Below, piece after piece: positions 33,526 to 41,938 of a stretch of 42,960 nt of DNA. The DNA lies in assembly GCA_945861565.1 (NCBI GenBank), contig CAMAUY010000034.1, forward strand, positions 1 to 42,960. Direction: 5' to 3'. Origin of the DNA: Akkermansia muciniphila (lineage in GTDB: Bacteria; Verrucomicrobiota; Verrucomicrobiia; Limisphaerales; UBA9464). The notes below the pieces were generated by a model that saw only the letters and a program-made list of their open reading frames with translations, was not told the DNA's origin and did not search any database. Each line of letters starts with the position of its first letter. The first letter of the stretch is position 1. The position numbers and the translations under genes were made by a program.

Positions 33526-34515
33526 ATGTCCAACGTTTCTCCCGTTCTCCAGGAAAAGGCTCAAGCTGCTGCCGCCCACCTCCGCGACGTCCGCACCGAA
33601 ATCGGACGTGTCATCGTAGGTCAAACGCAACTTGTCGACCGTCTGCTGGTCAGCTTGATCGCCCGGGGCCATGTCCTGTTGGAAGGTCTTCCGGGTCTGG
33701 CCAAAACAGCCACAATCAATTGTTTGGGACGTGCTTCGCATTGCACGTTTTCCCGGATCCAATTCACTCCGGACCTGCTCCCCGGCGACATCACCGGCAC
33801 ACTCATCTATGACCCCGTCAAGGGTACCTACACCACGCGCCACGGACCCGTTTTTGCGAATCTGGTGTTGGCCGACGAAATCAACCGGGCCCCCAGCAAG
33901 GTTCAGTCTGCCCTGCTCGAAGCAATGCAGGAGCATCAGGTCACCATCGGAGACAAGACGTTTCCCCTACCCCAGCCATTTCTGGTCTTGGCGACTCAAA
34001 ATCCCATCGAACAAGAAGGCACCTATCCGCTCCCTGAGGCTCAAATGGACCGTTTCATGCTGAAGGTCGTGGTGAGTTATCCCTCGGAAGCCGAGGAACG
34101 GATCATCCTGGATCGGATGGCCACTACCCGGCCGGATTTTCGCCTCGAATCGAAAGTCACCCCCGAGGAGATCCTCGGCATGCAGGAACTCGTCAACCAG
34201 GTGTACGTCGATGACACCGTTAAGAATTACGTCATCAAATTGGTTTTCGCGACCCGGGCAGTGGAAAAAATCGACGCTTCGCTCAAACCGCTGATCCGGA
34301 TTGGCGCGAGCCCTCGTGCCACGATTAATCTTACACTGGCTGCACGCGCCTGGGCGCTGCTGGAAGGGCGGGCCTATGTCACTCCCGATGATATAAAGGC
34401 TATCGCCCCCGACGTGATGCGACATCGAATTTTACTGACCTATGAAGCCGAAGCCGACCAGATCACGACGGACAACATCCTCACCACCCTGCTGGGCAAG
34501 GTTTCGGTTCCCTAA
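33526..34515 (+). CDS. MoxR-family AAA+ ATPase, first gene of the Bat-type operon
   Basis: The protein has 329 residues. Motifs are Walker A G54-LPGLAKT61, the MoxR block IQFTPDLLPGDITGTLIYD, Walker B NLVLADEINRAPSKVQSALL, EAMQEHQVTIGD, sensor 1 LATQNPIEQEGTYPLPEAQM with DRFMLK after it, and sensor 2 RIGASPRATINL. MoxR proteins act as chaperone-like ATPases that assemble or activate VWA-domain partners, exactly the partners encoded downstream here. The ATG at 33526 gives a standard opening. The TTG at 33508 would add six residues. A gap of 133 bases separates it from ribH, so the operon promoter is probably there, though not recognised. The next gene starts 47 bases on. Confidence 0.95.
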   Translation: MSNVSPVLQEKAQAAAAHLRDVRTEIGRVIVGQTQLVDRLLVSLIARGHVLLEGLPGLAKTATINCLGRASHCTFSRIQFTPDLLPGDITGTLIYDPVKGTYTTRHGPVFANLVLADEINRAPSKVQSALLEAMQEHQVTIGDKTFPLPQPFLVLATQNPIEQEGTYPLPEAQMDRFMLKVVVSYPSEAEERIILDRMATTRPDFRLESKVTPEEILGMQELVNQVYVDDTVKNYVIKLVFATRAVEKIDASLKPLIRIGASPRATINLTLAARAWALLEGRAYVTPDDIKAIAPDVMRHRILLTYEAEADQITTDNILTTLLGKVSVP

Positions 34516-34562
34516 TCCAGTGCACGACCCGTCTTCGTCCTTCACTCCCGCACCGCTTCGAG

Positions 34563-35444
34563 ATGCTGCCCGCTGATTACCTGAAGCGACTGCGCAGCCT
34601 GGAGCTTCGCGCCCGCCTGGTGAGCGAGCAGCTCATGTCAGGCCAGAGTCTCAGCGTATTCAAAGGACGCGGACTCGACTTTGCCGAGGTCCGGGAATAT
34701 GTCCCGGGTGATGACGTCCGGCGGATCGATTGGAACGTCACGGCCCGACTTCGCCGGCCCTTCGTCAAACGCCACGTCGAGGAACGGGAGCTCGTCATGA
34801 TGTTGCTCGTGGATGCGAGTGCGAGCGGCCATTTTGGAACCCGAGGTCAGACCAAACGCGAGCTCGCTGCGGAATTGGCCGGGGCGCTCGCATTGGGGGC
34901 CATTCGAGACAATGACCGGGTGGGCTTGTTGCTCTACACGGACCGTGTCGAACGTTACATCCCGCCACGGAAGAGCCGAGTCCACGTGACTCGCCTCATT
35001 CACACGCTCCTGTTTCACGAGCCACAAGGCCGCGGAACCTCGCTCAGCACGGCCTTGACGTTTCTCAACAATGTCATCCACCGGCCGGCGGTCGTATTTG
35101 TGCTCAGCGATTTCCATGATTCCGGTTTTGAGCGCATTCTCAAGGCGTCAAATCAGCGGCATGAGGTAATTGCCTTTCCGATCATCGACCGACGGGAGCA
35201 GGAGCTGCCGGATGTCGGAGTCGCCGTCCTTCAGGATCCAGAATCCGGCGAAGTGCTTGAAATCGACACCAGCGATCCCGAGGTCCGATCGAACTGGGAA
35301 CGCCTCCAGCGGGGGCGTCACGAGGCGCTGCGGGATACCTTTCGCCGCGGGGGTATCGGAGCGTTTGACCTCCACACCGGCACGCCGTACGTGCACAAAT
35401 TGCGCACTTTCTTCGAACATCACAGTAAGCGACGAGTTGCCTGA
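34563..35444 (+). CDS. DUF58-domain protein
   Basis: This is a 293-residue soluble protein. The DUF58 signature is clear: FKGRGLDFAEVREYVPGDDV, then RRIDWNVTARLRRPFVKRH. A VWA-like alpha/beta fold follows (MMLLVDASASGHFG, LLLYTDRVERYIPP, FVLSDFHDSGF). DUF58 proteins almost always follow moxR and are thought to be part of the same ATPase-VWA machine. No enzymatic activity is known. The MIDAS-like DASAS motif is complete in the first part, so metal binding is possible. It is the second gene of the operon and is followed after 14 bases by the DUF4381 gene. Confidence 0.9.
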   Translation: MLPADYLKRLRSLELRARLVSEQLMSGQSLSVFKGRGLDFAEVREYVPGDDVRRIDWNVTARLRRPFVKRHVEERELVMMLLVDASASGHFGTRGQTKRELAAELAGALALGAIRDNDRVGLLLYTDRVERYIPPRKSRVHVTRLIHTLLFHEPQGRGTSLSTALTFLNNVIHRPAVVFVLSDFHDSGFERILKASNQRHEVIAFPIIDRREQELPDVGVAVLQDPESGEVLEIDTSDPEVRSNWERLQRGRHEALRDTFRRGGIGAFDLHTGTPYVHKLRTFFEHHSKRRVA

Positions 35445-35458
35445 GGAAGCGTTACCGA

Positions 35459-35959
35459 TTGAACCGTACCAATATCATCGATGACCTGACGTTGATTCCA
35501 GTCCCGCCCTGGTGGACAAACCCGTGGCTTGTTGCCGCTCTCCTCGTCGGGGTGGGGGTATTCAGCTGGGCCTTGTACCGCTTGGGAAATCGGCCGATGT
35601 CGACCTCCCCAGCTCCCGCACCTCCCCCTGGCCCTCCCCCGCAATCGGAGGCCCTCCGGCGGCTCGCCGAACTGCGCGAGCGCCGCCCCCGCCCCTCCGC
35701 CTACGAACTGGCTATTCTGGTGAGCGACATTCTCCGTGAATTCATCGCCGCACGATTCACTCTCCCCATCCGCTTCCAAACCACGCGGGAGTTTCTAGAT
35801 TTAGCCGCCCAGCGCCCGGAACTCTCGCGGGAGCAACGGGATACACTTTCTCGATTCCTCAGTGCTTGTGACTTGATGAAATTCGCCCGTCAACCCGCCA
35901 CGGAGTCCGAGCTGACAGCATTACTCGACACCGCCGAGCACTTCATACGCGGATGCTGA
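35459..35959 (+). CDS. DUF4381-like membrane protein
   Basis: This 166-residue protein begins with a short segment (DDLTLIPVPPWWTNPW) and one transmembrane helix at about 23-43 (LVAALLVGVGVFSWALYRL). A proline-rich linker (APAPPPGPPP) and a helical cytoplasmic domain follow (ELAILVSDILREFIAARF, FLDLAAQRPELSREQRDTL, FLSACDLMKFARQ). This is the pattern of DUF4381 genes placed between DUF58 and BatA-type VWA genes. It starts at TTG, supported by GAGGAAG about nine bases upstream, and there is no ATG near it in frame. Its end overlaps the next gene by seven bases, which implies coupled translation. Confidence 0.82.
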   Translation: MNRTNIIDDLTLIPVPPWWTNPWLVAALLVGVGVFSWALYRLGNRPMSTSPAPAPPPGPPPQSEALRRLAELRERRPRPSAYELAILVSDILREFIAARFTLPIRFQTTREFLDLAAQRPELSREQRDTLSRFLSACDLMKFARQPATESELTALLDTAEHFIRGC

Positions 35960-36900
35960 AGGACCTGACATTTCTCTACCCATGGGTCCTAGCTGGGCTG
36001 CTCTTGCTGCCGTATTTGGCTTGGTTCCTCGGACGGCGCGGCCCGGTCCCATCCATTTCTGTCCCTTCACTCCGCGGTCTCGAGACTCTCGGACGAATTC
36101 CCCGGCGAAGTCGGGGCCGTTGGGCTCGCCTTTTTCTTCTCGTTCCTCTGGCCCTCGCCATTGTGGCCCTCGCCCGCCCTCGGGTCCCCCGCGGCAGCCT
36201 CCCGGATCCCAGTAAGGGCATCGATATCATGCTCACGCTCGACTTCAGCCGTTCGATGGCTGAGCCCGATTTTCACAAGGAACGCACGCGAATCACGCGA
36301 CGGCAAGCGCTGGTCGAGGTGGTGAGCGGATTCGTGAAAAAGCGCATCAACGATCGCGTCGGCATTGTCTGTTTTGCCCGAAACCCTTACCTAATCAGCC
36401 CGTTGACCCTGGATCACGACTGGGCGCTCGAATCCCTGCGCCAGACGGATCTCATGACCGGCACCGGCATTGGAGAAGCCATTGTCGCCAGTCTGCGCTA
36501 TCTCAAAAAGGATAGCGACCGCAGCCAGGTAATCATTCTTGTCACGGACGGAGATAACTCAGCCGGCCGACGGCCGTTTGAAGTCGCCCCCTTTGCCGCT
36601 CGCGACAAGGTAAAGATCTACTCGATCTTGATCGGACCGGAGATTGTGACGCCGACGGCCGCTGCAAACCACGAATTGAACCGTGTGTCGCGACTGACGG
36701 GCGGGCAATTCTTCCAGGCGGTTGACACTCGGGGATTGGAAAGCATTTACAACTTGATCGATCAATTAGAGCGCAAGGAATTGATACAAAAGCGCTATGT
36801 GACCTGGCGCGAACTTCACCCTTGGCTGGTGACAGCGGCGCTCGGCTTCTGGGTGGGACATTTCCTTTGGTCGGAATTGCTACGACGACGCATCCCTTAG
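35953..36900 (+). CDS. BatA-like VWA-domain membrane protein
   Basis: The protein has 315 residues. Two N-terminal transmembrane helices, at about 8-26 (LYPWVLAGLLLLPYLAWFL) and 58-76, precede a VWA domain facing the periplasm. A third helix is near the C-terminus (WLVTAALGFWVGHFLW). The metal-ion-dependent adhesion site is mostly visible as D97-F-S-R-S101, TGTGIGEAI and LVTDGDNSAG. The region after the domain carries the QFFQAVDTRGLESIYNLIDQ segment usual in BatA. It probably complexes with the neighbouring BatB-like and TPR proteins in the envelope. Bat proteins were first linked to aerotolerance in Bacteroides, and their precise function is still unclear. It overlaps the DUF4381 gene by seven bases. 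Confidence 0.9.
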   Translation: MLKDLTFLYPWVLAGLLLLPYLAWFLGRRGPVPSISVPSLRGLETLGRIPRRSRGRWARLFLLVPLALAIVALARPRVPRGSLPDPSKGIDIMLTLDFSRSMAEPDFHKERTRITRRQALVEVVSGFVKKRINDRVGIVCFARNPYLISPLTLDHDWALESLRQTDLMTGTGIGEAIVASLRYLKKDSDRSQVIILVTDGDNSAGRRPFEVAPFAARDKVKIYSILIGPEIVTPTAAANHELNRVSRLTGGQFFQAVDTRGLESIYNLIDQLERKELIQKRYVTWRELHPWLVTAALGFWVGHFLWSELLRRRIP

Positions 36901-36917
36901 GCTTGATTTCTGCAACC

Positions 36918-37982
36918 ATGCGTTTTTCCTACCCCTATCTCGCCGCGGCGATCCCGCTCATCCTGGCTGTGTTCTGGTGGCTGCAGGGATTCGCCCGCCG
37001 TCGTCGCCTCGTATTGCGGAAGACATTTGCGGGGGGAACGGAACAGCCATGGAGCAATCCCGGATTTTCGCCCGGTCGCCAATGGGCAGACCGATTACTG
37101 AGTCTCGTCGCGCTCGGTTGCCTCCTCGCGGCACTGGCACGACCGCTAATCTTCCTTCAGGACGAACAGGGCGAACTCCAGGGTGTGCCGTACCTCCTCG
37201 GTCTCGATGTCTCGCGTTCGATGCTCGCAACCGACATCCGTCCGTCTCGCTACGGAGCGACAACCAATGCTCTGGACCGATTTTTTCAGGAAACCCGGGG
37301 TGATCGAGTGGGTATCATCACTTTCGCGGGAGTCGCGTACTTAAATGCTCCGCTGACCTTCGACATGTCGGCGCTGCGCACCATTCTCCGATACATCCAG
37401 CCGGAGGATTTGATTGATCCCGGCAGTGCCATCAGCGCCGCTATTGAACGGGCCGGGATCTATTTCACCAGCAACAATATTCAGCAACGCGTGCTGGTGA
37501 TCCTCAGCGACGGCGAAGACTTGGCGGGGCGTCCGGTTGAATCCGCCCGGCGTTGGTTCCGAGAGCACAATCTGAAGATTTGCACCATCGGAGTCGGGAC
37601 GGCAGCCGGGGCCAAGGTCCCGATCGGTCGAAGTGGCCACGGGGCGGCGACGAACACCTTCGGGCAGCAGGTGACCACCCGGCTGAATGAATCCAATCTG
37701 CAGCGAATCGCCAATGCGGGCGGAGGCCGGTACTATCGGCTCGGCGACCGCGGGGAGGGGTTACGGCAACTTCGATCGGAATTCCTCGCGCCGCTCGCGG
37801 AGACGGCTGCGCGCGAAAATCTGCAAAACTACGCCGAATACTTCCAAATTCCGCTCGGCCTTGCCGCATTCACCTTTATTGTTCGGATCCTGCTGGGGGC
37901 GGACCGCATTCAACTGCGTCGCCCCTTGCCAAGCGTCTGGCCCAAGGCAAATTCTCAAACATCCGGAACCGCCCGCCGATAA
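36918..37982 (+). CDS. BatB-like VWA-domain membrane protein
   Basis: The protein has 354 residues and the same layout as its upstream neighbour. N-terminal helices at about 5-20 (YLAAAIPLILAVFWWLQ) and 60-76 precede a VWA domain with MIDAS residues D97-V-S-R-S101, and the segments GDRVGIITFAGVAYLNAPL and VLVILSDGEDLAG. A C-terminal helix is at about 315-332 (LGLAAFTFIVRILLGA). The start at 36918 gives MRFSYPYLAAAIPL, a normal opening. Frame extension to 36822 would overlap the upstream gene and is not used. The two VWA proteins share only the fold and motif pattern, so this is an old duplication rather than a recent one. It is followed after 20 bases by the TPR gene. Confidence 0.9.
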   Translation: MRFSYPYLAAAIPLILAVFWWLQGFARRRRLVLRKTFAGGTEQPWSNPGFSPGRQWADRLLSLVALGCLLAALARPLIFLQDEQGELQGVPYLLGLDVSRSMLATDIRPSRYGATTNALDRFFQETRGDRVGIITFAGVAYLNAPLTFDMSALRTILRYIQPEDLIDPGSAISAAIERAGIYFTSNNIQQRVLVILSDGEDLAGRPVESARRWFREHNLKICTIGVGTAAGAKVPIGRSGHGAATNTFGQQVTTRLNESNLQRIANAGGGRYYRLGDRGEGLRQLRSEFLAPLAETAARENLQNYAEYFQIPLGLAAFTFIVRILLGADRIQLRRPLPSVWPKANSQTSGTARR

Positions 37983-38002
37983 CCAGCGAATCCCACCCGC
38001 GC

Positions 38003-39628
38003 ATGAATCTTTTCCCTTCCCGGCGTCGCTTACATTGGCAATGCCCGATGATCATCGTCGCGCTATGGTTTCTGGCGTTTTCGACGGATGCCTGTTTTCG
38101 GATTTCCGGCGCGCCCATCGCGCTGGATCCGCTGCAACAACTGGTGATTGACGGCGAGATTACTGCCGGTTCCGCGATGGCGCAGCTTACTCGAGAACTT
38201 GAAAAATCTCCCGACGACCCCCGATTGCTCTACAACCACGCCGTGGCAGCGTATGCCGCTGGACGATGGGATGAGGCGTTGATTTCGCTCGATCGGGTCG
38301 AATCCCGAGGTTCGCGAAAACAGATTCGTAAAGCACGCTTCCAGCAGGGCAACACCGAATACCGGCTCGGGCTCGCTGCCCGGAAAAGCAATCTCGATGA
38401 AACAATTTCGCACTGGAAGCAGAGCCTCGACCACTACCGATCCGTCCTCAAGGAGGTGCCACAGGATGCGCGCTCTAACACTAATTTCGTCGTTGTGCAA
38501 AAAATGTTGGTGGATCTCCTGGTGGAGGCCGCCAAGAAGAGCGAGCAGGCCGCAATCCAACAGCAGGAGGCCGCCCGCCGCTCCGACCCCGTGGCCGCGC
38601 AACAGATTCAGAATCTCCGGAATGCCCACGAGAAGTTTGATGACGCACGGCAGTCCGACCCCCAGAGCCAGGAAGGGAAGGAAGGCGAAATGCGGACCCG
38701 CGAATCACTGGCCCGGGCACTCGCTCGAGCCGGACTCAAACGGGTGAACGCCCCGCTTTCGCTCCGATCGAATCCGCGCGAACCCTCGCTCCCTTCCATT
38801 AATACAGAGGCGGTTCAGGAAGGCGTCGGGATGCTCGAGGATGCCAATCAGCTCAAACCCAATGACCCGGAAATCCAGAAGGGGCTCGAACAGGGCAAGG
38901 CAAAGCTGGCGGACGCCCACACGGCGCAGGCCCGTACCCTCATGGCGCTCGAAGAACGGATTCCCATTCCCAAGGAAAAACTGGCCATCCTGCGCATGGC
39001 AAAAGAATCCGTCCAAAAAGCACTCGATCAGGTTCCTCAACACCGGCCCGCCCAGGAGACACTCGAGGAGATCAACCGCCGCCTCGCAGATATTCACGAA
39101 GAACAGGGCGACCTGCTCGCCGAGTTGAGCAATCAACAAAAGCAGAATCTGGAGAATCAGGCCATGATGCTCAGTCAGGCTCTCGAAAATTTCCAACAAG
39201 CCGGAGAATTGAAACCCAAGGAGCAGCGGCTCCAAAAAAAGGCCGGCGAGACTCAGCAAAAACTTGAATCCGCCCTCGAGAAACTGGCGGAAAAACTGAT
39301 GAAACCTGGCGAGAATGAAAGCGGTGAACAGCAGGCGGCCCGTCTGGAAGGGGCTCAACAAGCGCTGAACGAATTGATGGGGTTACACCCCAGCGAAAAA
39401 ACGGGAAAAATGGCGCAACAAGTGGGAGAGCAGTTGGATCAGATTCGTCAGCAATTGGCGCAATCCGGTAAAATGCCGGGACAAACGGGGGATCCTCAGA
39501 TGCCCGGGCCGGGGCAACAGATGATGGTGCAAGGACTGCCAACCGACGCGCCGCCCAAATTAAACACCCCTGGCCAAAAGGGGCCCTGGAGCTCACCTAC
39601 GATGCTGCGTTCCCTCCGGGACTATTGA
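38003..39628 (+). CDS. BatC-like TPR/coiled-coil protein, last gene of the Bat-type operon
   Basis: This 541-residue exported protein has a hydrophobic leader (about 15-30, MIIVALWFLAFSTDACF). Two or three TPRs follow at about 60-150 (DPRLLYNHAVAAYAAGRWDE, ARFQQGNTEYRLG). Next comes a long helical part rich in Gln and Glu, with probable coiled coils at about 185-260 and 330-480 (NQQKQNLENQAMMLSQALE, KAGETQQKLESALEKLAEK). The C-terminal tail is low in structure and rich in Pro, Gln and Gly. BatC/BatE-type proteins provide the TPR part of the MoxR-VWA system. It is much longer than classical BatC, so the coiled-coil region may be an addition peculiar to this lineage. It ends in a seven-base convergent overlap with the LysR gene. 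Confidence 0.82.
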   Translation: MNLFPSRRRLHWQCPMIIVALWFLAFSTDACFRISGAPIALDPLQQLVIDGEITAGSAMAQLTRELEKSPDDPRLLYNHAVAAYAAGRWDEALISLDRVESRGSRKQIRKARFQQGNTEYRLGLAARKSNLDETISHWKQSLDHYRSVLKEVPQDARSNTNFVVVQKMLVDLLVEAAKKSEQAAIQQQEAARRSDPVAAQQIQNLRNAHEKFDDARQSDPQSQEGKEGEMRTRESLARALARAGLKRVNAPLSLRSNPREPSLPSINTEAVQEGVGMLEDANQLKPNDPEIQKGLEQGKAKLADAHTAQARTLMALEERIPIPKEKLAILRMAKESVQKALDQVPQHRPAQETLEEINRRLADIHEEQGDLLAELSNQQKQNLENQAMMLSQALENFQQAGELKPKEQRLQKKAGETQQKLESALEKLAEKLMKPGENESGEQQAARLEGAQQALNELMGLHPSEKTGKMAQQVGEQLDQIRQQLAQSGKMPGQTGDPQMPGPGQQMMVQGLPTDAPPKLNTPGQKGPWSSPTMLRSLRDY

Positions 39629-40503
39629 GTGTCCCGCAGCGTGTCGATGAAGTGCTTCATGGCCGGAGTAAGGACCTTGTTCTTCTTGTAAATCACCGCC
39701 AGCGGTCGGCATATCTCGACGTCCGAGAAAGCAATCGCAGCGAGAGTTTGCTTTGCCACTTCCTGCGTCACGGTTCCCTCTGGCACGACAGAAATCCCCG
39801 CTTCAATCTCAACCGCCCGTTTCACGGTTTCGATGTTGTCGAACTCCATCACGTGATTCACCGAAACTCCGTTTTCCCGGAAAACTTTGTCGATCGCCTT
39901 GCGGGTGGGAATGTCGGGTTCAAATCCGATGAATTTCTGCCCTTGCAGCGCTTCCAACTTTACCGATTTCGCCCGACCCAACGGATGCCCGGGATGGACA
40001 ATCAGCACGCAACGTTCCTGCCTCAATGGCACCACTTCGAGGCGGCTGTCCCTCGCGGGATAAGCCACCAATCCGAGATCAACAACGTTGGCGAGGACAT
40101 CTTCATACACTTGGTTCGCCCGCTGGTATTCAACATGGACATTGACCGTCTGATGGGCCTTGAGAAATTTCTTCAGATACGGCGGAAGATCGTGCAGCCC
40201 AATGCTGTAAATGGTAGCAACACGAATGATTCCGGACACGATTTCCTTGACCTCCTGCAATTTCGAAAGCAGTGACTCGTAGGTGTGGATGATCTGCTTG
40301 CCATGTTCGTAGAGCATCTGCCCCTCCCGGGTCAGTCTAAACTTTTTCTTGCTCCGCTCAATCAGGAGAGATTTGAGATGCCGCTCCAAAGACGATATCT
40401 GCTGACTGACGGCCGACTGCGTGACGCCACTGATTTGCGCCGCCTTGGTAAAGCTCTCGGTTTCAGCAAGATCGCAGAATATCTTGAAGCTCTCAATTTG
40501 CAT
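39622..40503 (-). CDS. LysR-family transcriptional regulator (CysB-like)
   Basis: This 293-residue regulator has a winged helix-turn-helix at about 1-60 (IFCDLAETESFTKAAQISGV, TQSAVSQQISSLERHLKSLL) and a linker helix. The periplasmic-binding-like effector domain occupies about 88-290 (IIRVATIYSIGLHDLPPYL, VDLGLVAYPARDSRLEVVP, NIETVKRAVEIEAGISVVPE). The domain resembles regulators of sulfur and nitrogen metabolism such as CysB and CysL, but the ligand is unknown. The ATG at 40503 gives MQIESFKIF, and a TTG at 40509 adds only two residues. Its stop overlaps the convergent TPR gene by seven bases. The AT-rich region upstream holds a dyad that may be its own binding site. Its target genes are not evident. 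Confidence 0.93.
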   Translation of the reverse strand: MQIESFKIFCDLAETESFTKAAQISGVTQSAVSQQISSLERHLKSLLIERSKKKFRLTREGQMLYEHGKQIIHTYESLLSKLQEVKEIVSGIIRVATIYSIGLHDLPPYLKKFLKAHQTVNVHVEYQRANQVYEDVLANVVDLGLVAYPARDSRLEVVPLRQERCVLIVHPGHPLGRAKSVKLEALQGQKFIGFEPDIPTRKAIDKVFRENGVSVNHVMEFDNIETVKRAVEIEAGISVVPEGTVTQEVAKQTLAAIAFSDVEICRPLAVIYKKNKVLTPAMKHFIDTLRDTQ

Positions 40504-40512
40504 AAACAAAAC

Positions 40513-40529
40513 CTAATCATAAAAATTAG
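40513..40529 (-). promoter_or_regulatory. Candidate LysR-type operator upstream of its own gene
   Basis: The dyad CTAAT-N7-ATTAG lies 10 bases upstream of the LysR start codon, and a TTGACT hexamer (minus strand, 40532-40537) is next to it. LysR regulators often bind T-N11-A dyads and repress themselves. No well-spaced -10 could be fixed. Confidence 0.4.
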
Positions 40530-40652
40530 AAAGTCAATGCCTTATGCTTGCGGTTTAAAGATGTGTTACTCTCTGACAACAAGATAGTTGCGAAATGTAT
40601 GGAAATTTCAGTGAAAATCTGTTTTCTACTGGATGGGCGCAGATTTTATCCA

Positions 40653-40688
40653 AAATTCAGGTGAGAATGCCGTAATTCGCCTGAATTT
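40653..40688 (-). terminator. Hairpin between the TPR gene and the LysR gene
   Basis: AAATTCAGGTG (40653-40663) pairs with CGCCTGAATTT (40678-40688), 11 bp including one G-U pair, with a 14-base loop. On the minus strand it lies 51 bases past the TPR gene and is followed by TGGATAAAA, a poor T tract, so it may terminate only weakly. It could instead be a second regulator site. Confidence 0.4.
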
Positions 40689-40738
40689 ATACTCACTATT
40701 GTCCATCGACTACTTAAAAGACAGGAGGAGATTACCCT

Positions 40739-41503
40739 TCAAGTTCTATCGAGTAGCGCGCCGGCACGCCTCACCCACATCTTGTCGCGGCTCCGCTGAA
40801 AGGCCGGAGCATGGACATCATCCGCAATCGTCTCCTGAGCCTGCTCCCGCGCCCCCGTCACATCCCCTGCCGTCGCAAGCAACTCCGCCAGTTGCACCCG
40901 GGCACGAGCGTACGAATTGCTTTCCAAGACTTTCCGCCAATCCGCGATGGCCGCAGTCGTCTCGCCCAAAGCCTGTCGGGCTTCGGCCAACGCCATATGC
41001 GTGAATCCGAAATCGTGCCGTGGATCTTCAGCCAGAACTTTTTCGAGGTAAGGCTTGGCTTCCGCGGGCCGATTCTGCCGCAACAGGCACTGCCCGAAAT
41101 GGCTAAGATTGTCCAAGTCCGTCGCATCGCGTTCCAGCGCGGCTCGGTAACTGGCCTCTGCGCGAGCCAATTTGCCCTGCTTGTAATAGACATCCCCCAA
41201 CTGGCTGTGGTGATGCGCTTTGTCCAGATGGTGTATCTGGGCCTTCAGCGCCTTGATCTGCCGTCGGTCTGCCGCTCCCGGGAATTCAAAACCTCGCGTT
41301 GTGGACGGCTGGGAGCGGTAAACGGTGAAATAATAAAACAACGCCGTAATGCTCCAGCCGATGACGAGGAACAAAACCCAGATCCATTCCTTCTGACGGA
41401 TGGCGTCAATCAACATCCAAATTTGAAAAGCCGTGGATAGCCAGAAGATCGGGTTTGAAAAAACCGATTCCCAGTTGAGGAGATTAGAAAAAAGTGAGCC
41501 CAT
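40739..41503 (-). CDS. Membrane-anchored TPR protein
   Basis: This 254-residue protein has two N-terminal helices, at about 17-34 (PIFWLSTAFQIWMLIDAI) and 40-60 (WIWVLFLVIGWSITALFYYF). Next come a short linker (RSQPSTTRGFEF) and at least three TPRs at about 90-215 (HHSQLGDVYYKQGKLARAE, LSHFGQCLLRQNRPAEAKP, ADWRKVLESNSYARARVQL). The N-terminal helices resemble the small PLD-nuclease-N/NfeD-type anchor, with the repeats in the cytoplasm. The partner is unknown. It follows the PIN gene by 30 bases in the same direction, so it may share the toxin-antitoxin transcript. Confidence 0.8.
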   Translation of the reverse strand: MGSLFSNLLNWESVFSNPIFWLSTAFQIWMLIDAIRQKEWIWVLFLVIGWSITALFYYFTVYRSQPSTTRGFEFPGAADRRQIKALKAQIHHLDKAHHHSQLGDVYYKQGKLARAEASYRAALERDATDLDNLSHFGQCLLRQNRPAEAKPYLEKVLAEDPRHDFGFTHMALAEARQALGETTAAIADWRKVLESNSYARARVQLAELLATAGDVTGAREQAQETIADDVHAPAFQRSRDKMWVRRAGALLDRT

Positions 41504-41533
41504 GGTTAAAGAGTGCTTTGCGCTGGGTCGAAT

Positions 41534-41938
41534 TCACTTTAGCCATCCGATCTTGATTTCCTTTTCGAGCGCCTTGAACTCCGGATCGCCCGTGACAAGT
41601 TCCGTTTTCTTTTCTCTTGCGAGCGCGGCGGCAAAGGCGTCGGCCAGACTTAACTTGAAGCGGGACTTGAAATCAGCGGCTAGATCAGCCAGTCGACGGG
41701 TTGCGGGATGAAATTCGATGGGTGTTGCTTTCAGTTCGTTGGCAATGTTCGCCCAGGCAGCGTCGCCGTCCTTTCGCCGGACGATGTACTGCACTTCCGC
41801 GTAGTTGACCTCGGTCATATGAGCGGGCTCGTCGCGCTGGCCCGCGCGTTCCAGGATATGAGCCACGTTTCCGCCGCCCAATTCATCCCGCAGCAAGGCG
41901 AGCAGGGCATGACTATCGAGAACCGGTGCTGTGGTCAT
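41534..41938 (-). CDS. PIN-domain toxin (VapC-like)
   Basis: This is a 134-residue ribonuclease-fold protein. The four acidic metal-binding positions are visible: VLDSHALLALL (Asp), MTEVNYAEVQY (Glu), KLSLADAFAAALA (Asp) and ELVTGDPEFKAL (Asp). VapC toxins cleave specific RNAs, often initiator tRNA or rRNA. Its start overlaps the end of the upstream AbrB-like gene by 26 bases, giving coupled expression with the antitoxin made first. The pair may stabilise the region or act as a stress switch. The ATG at 41938 is the first that precedes the fold. Activity depends on the ligands seen and is expected to be intact. Confidence 0.9.
   Translation of the reverse strand: MTTAPVLDSHALLALLRDELGGGNVAHILERAGQRDEPAHMTEVNYAEVQYIVRRKDGDAAWANIANELKATPIEFHPATRRLADLAADFKSRFKLSLADAFAAALAREKKTELVTGDPEFKALEKEIKIGWLK

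Noticed and set aside
39625-40275. Plus-strand frame of 216 codons opposite the LysR gene
   Set aside because: The LysR gene is strongly supported. The opposite frame has no motif and no start signal.
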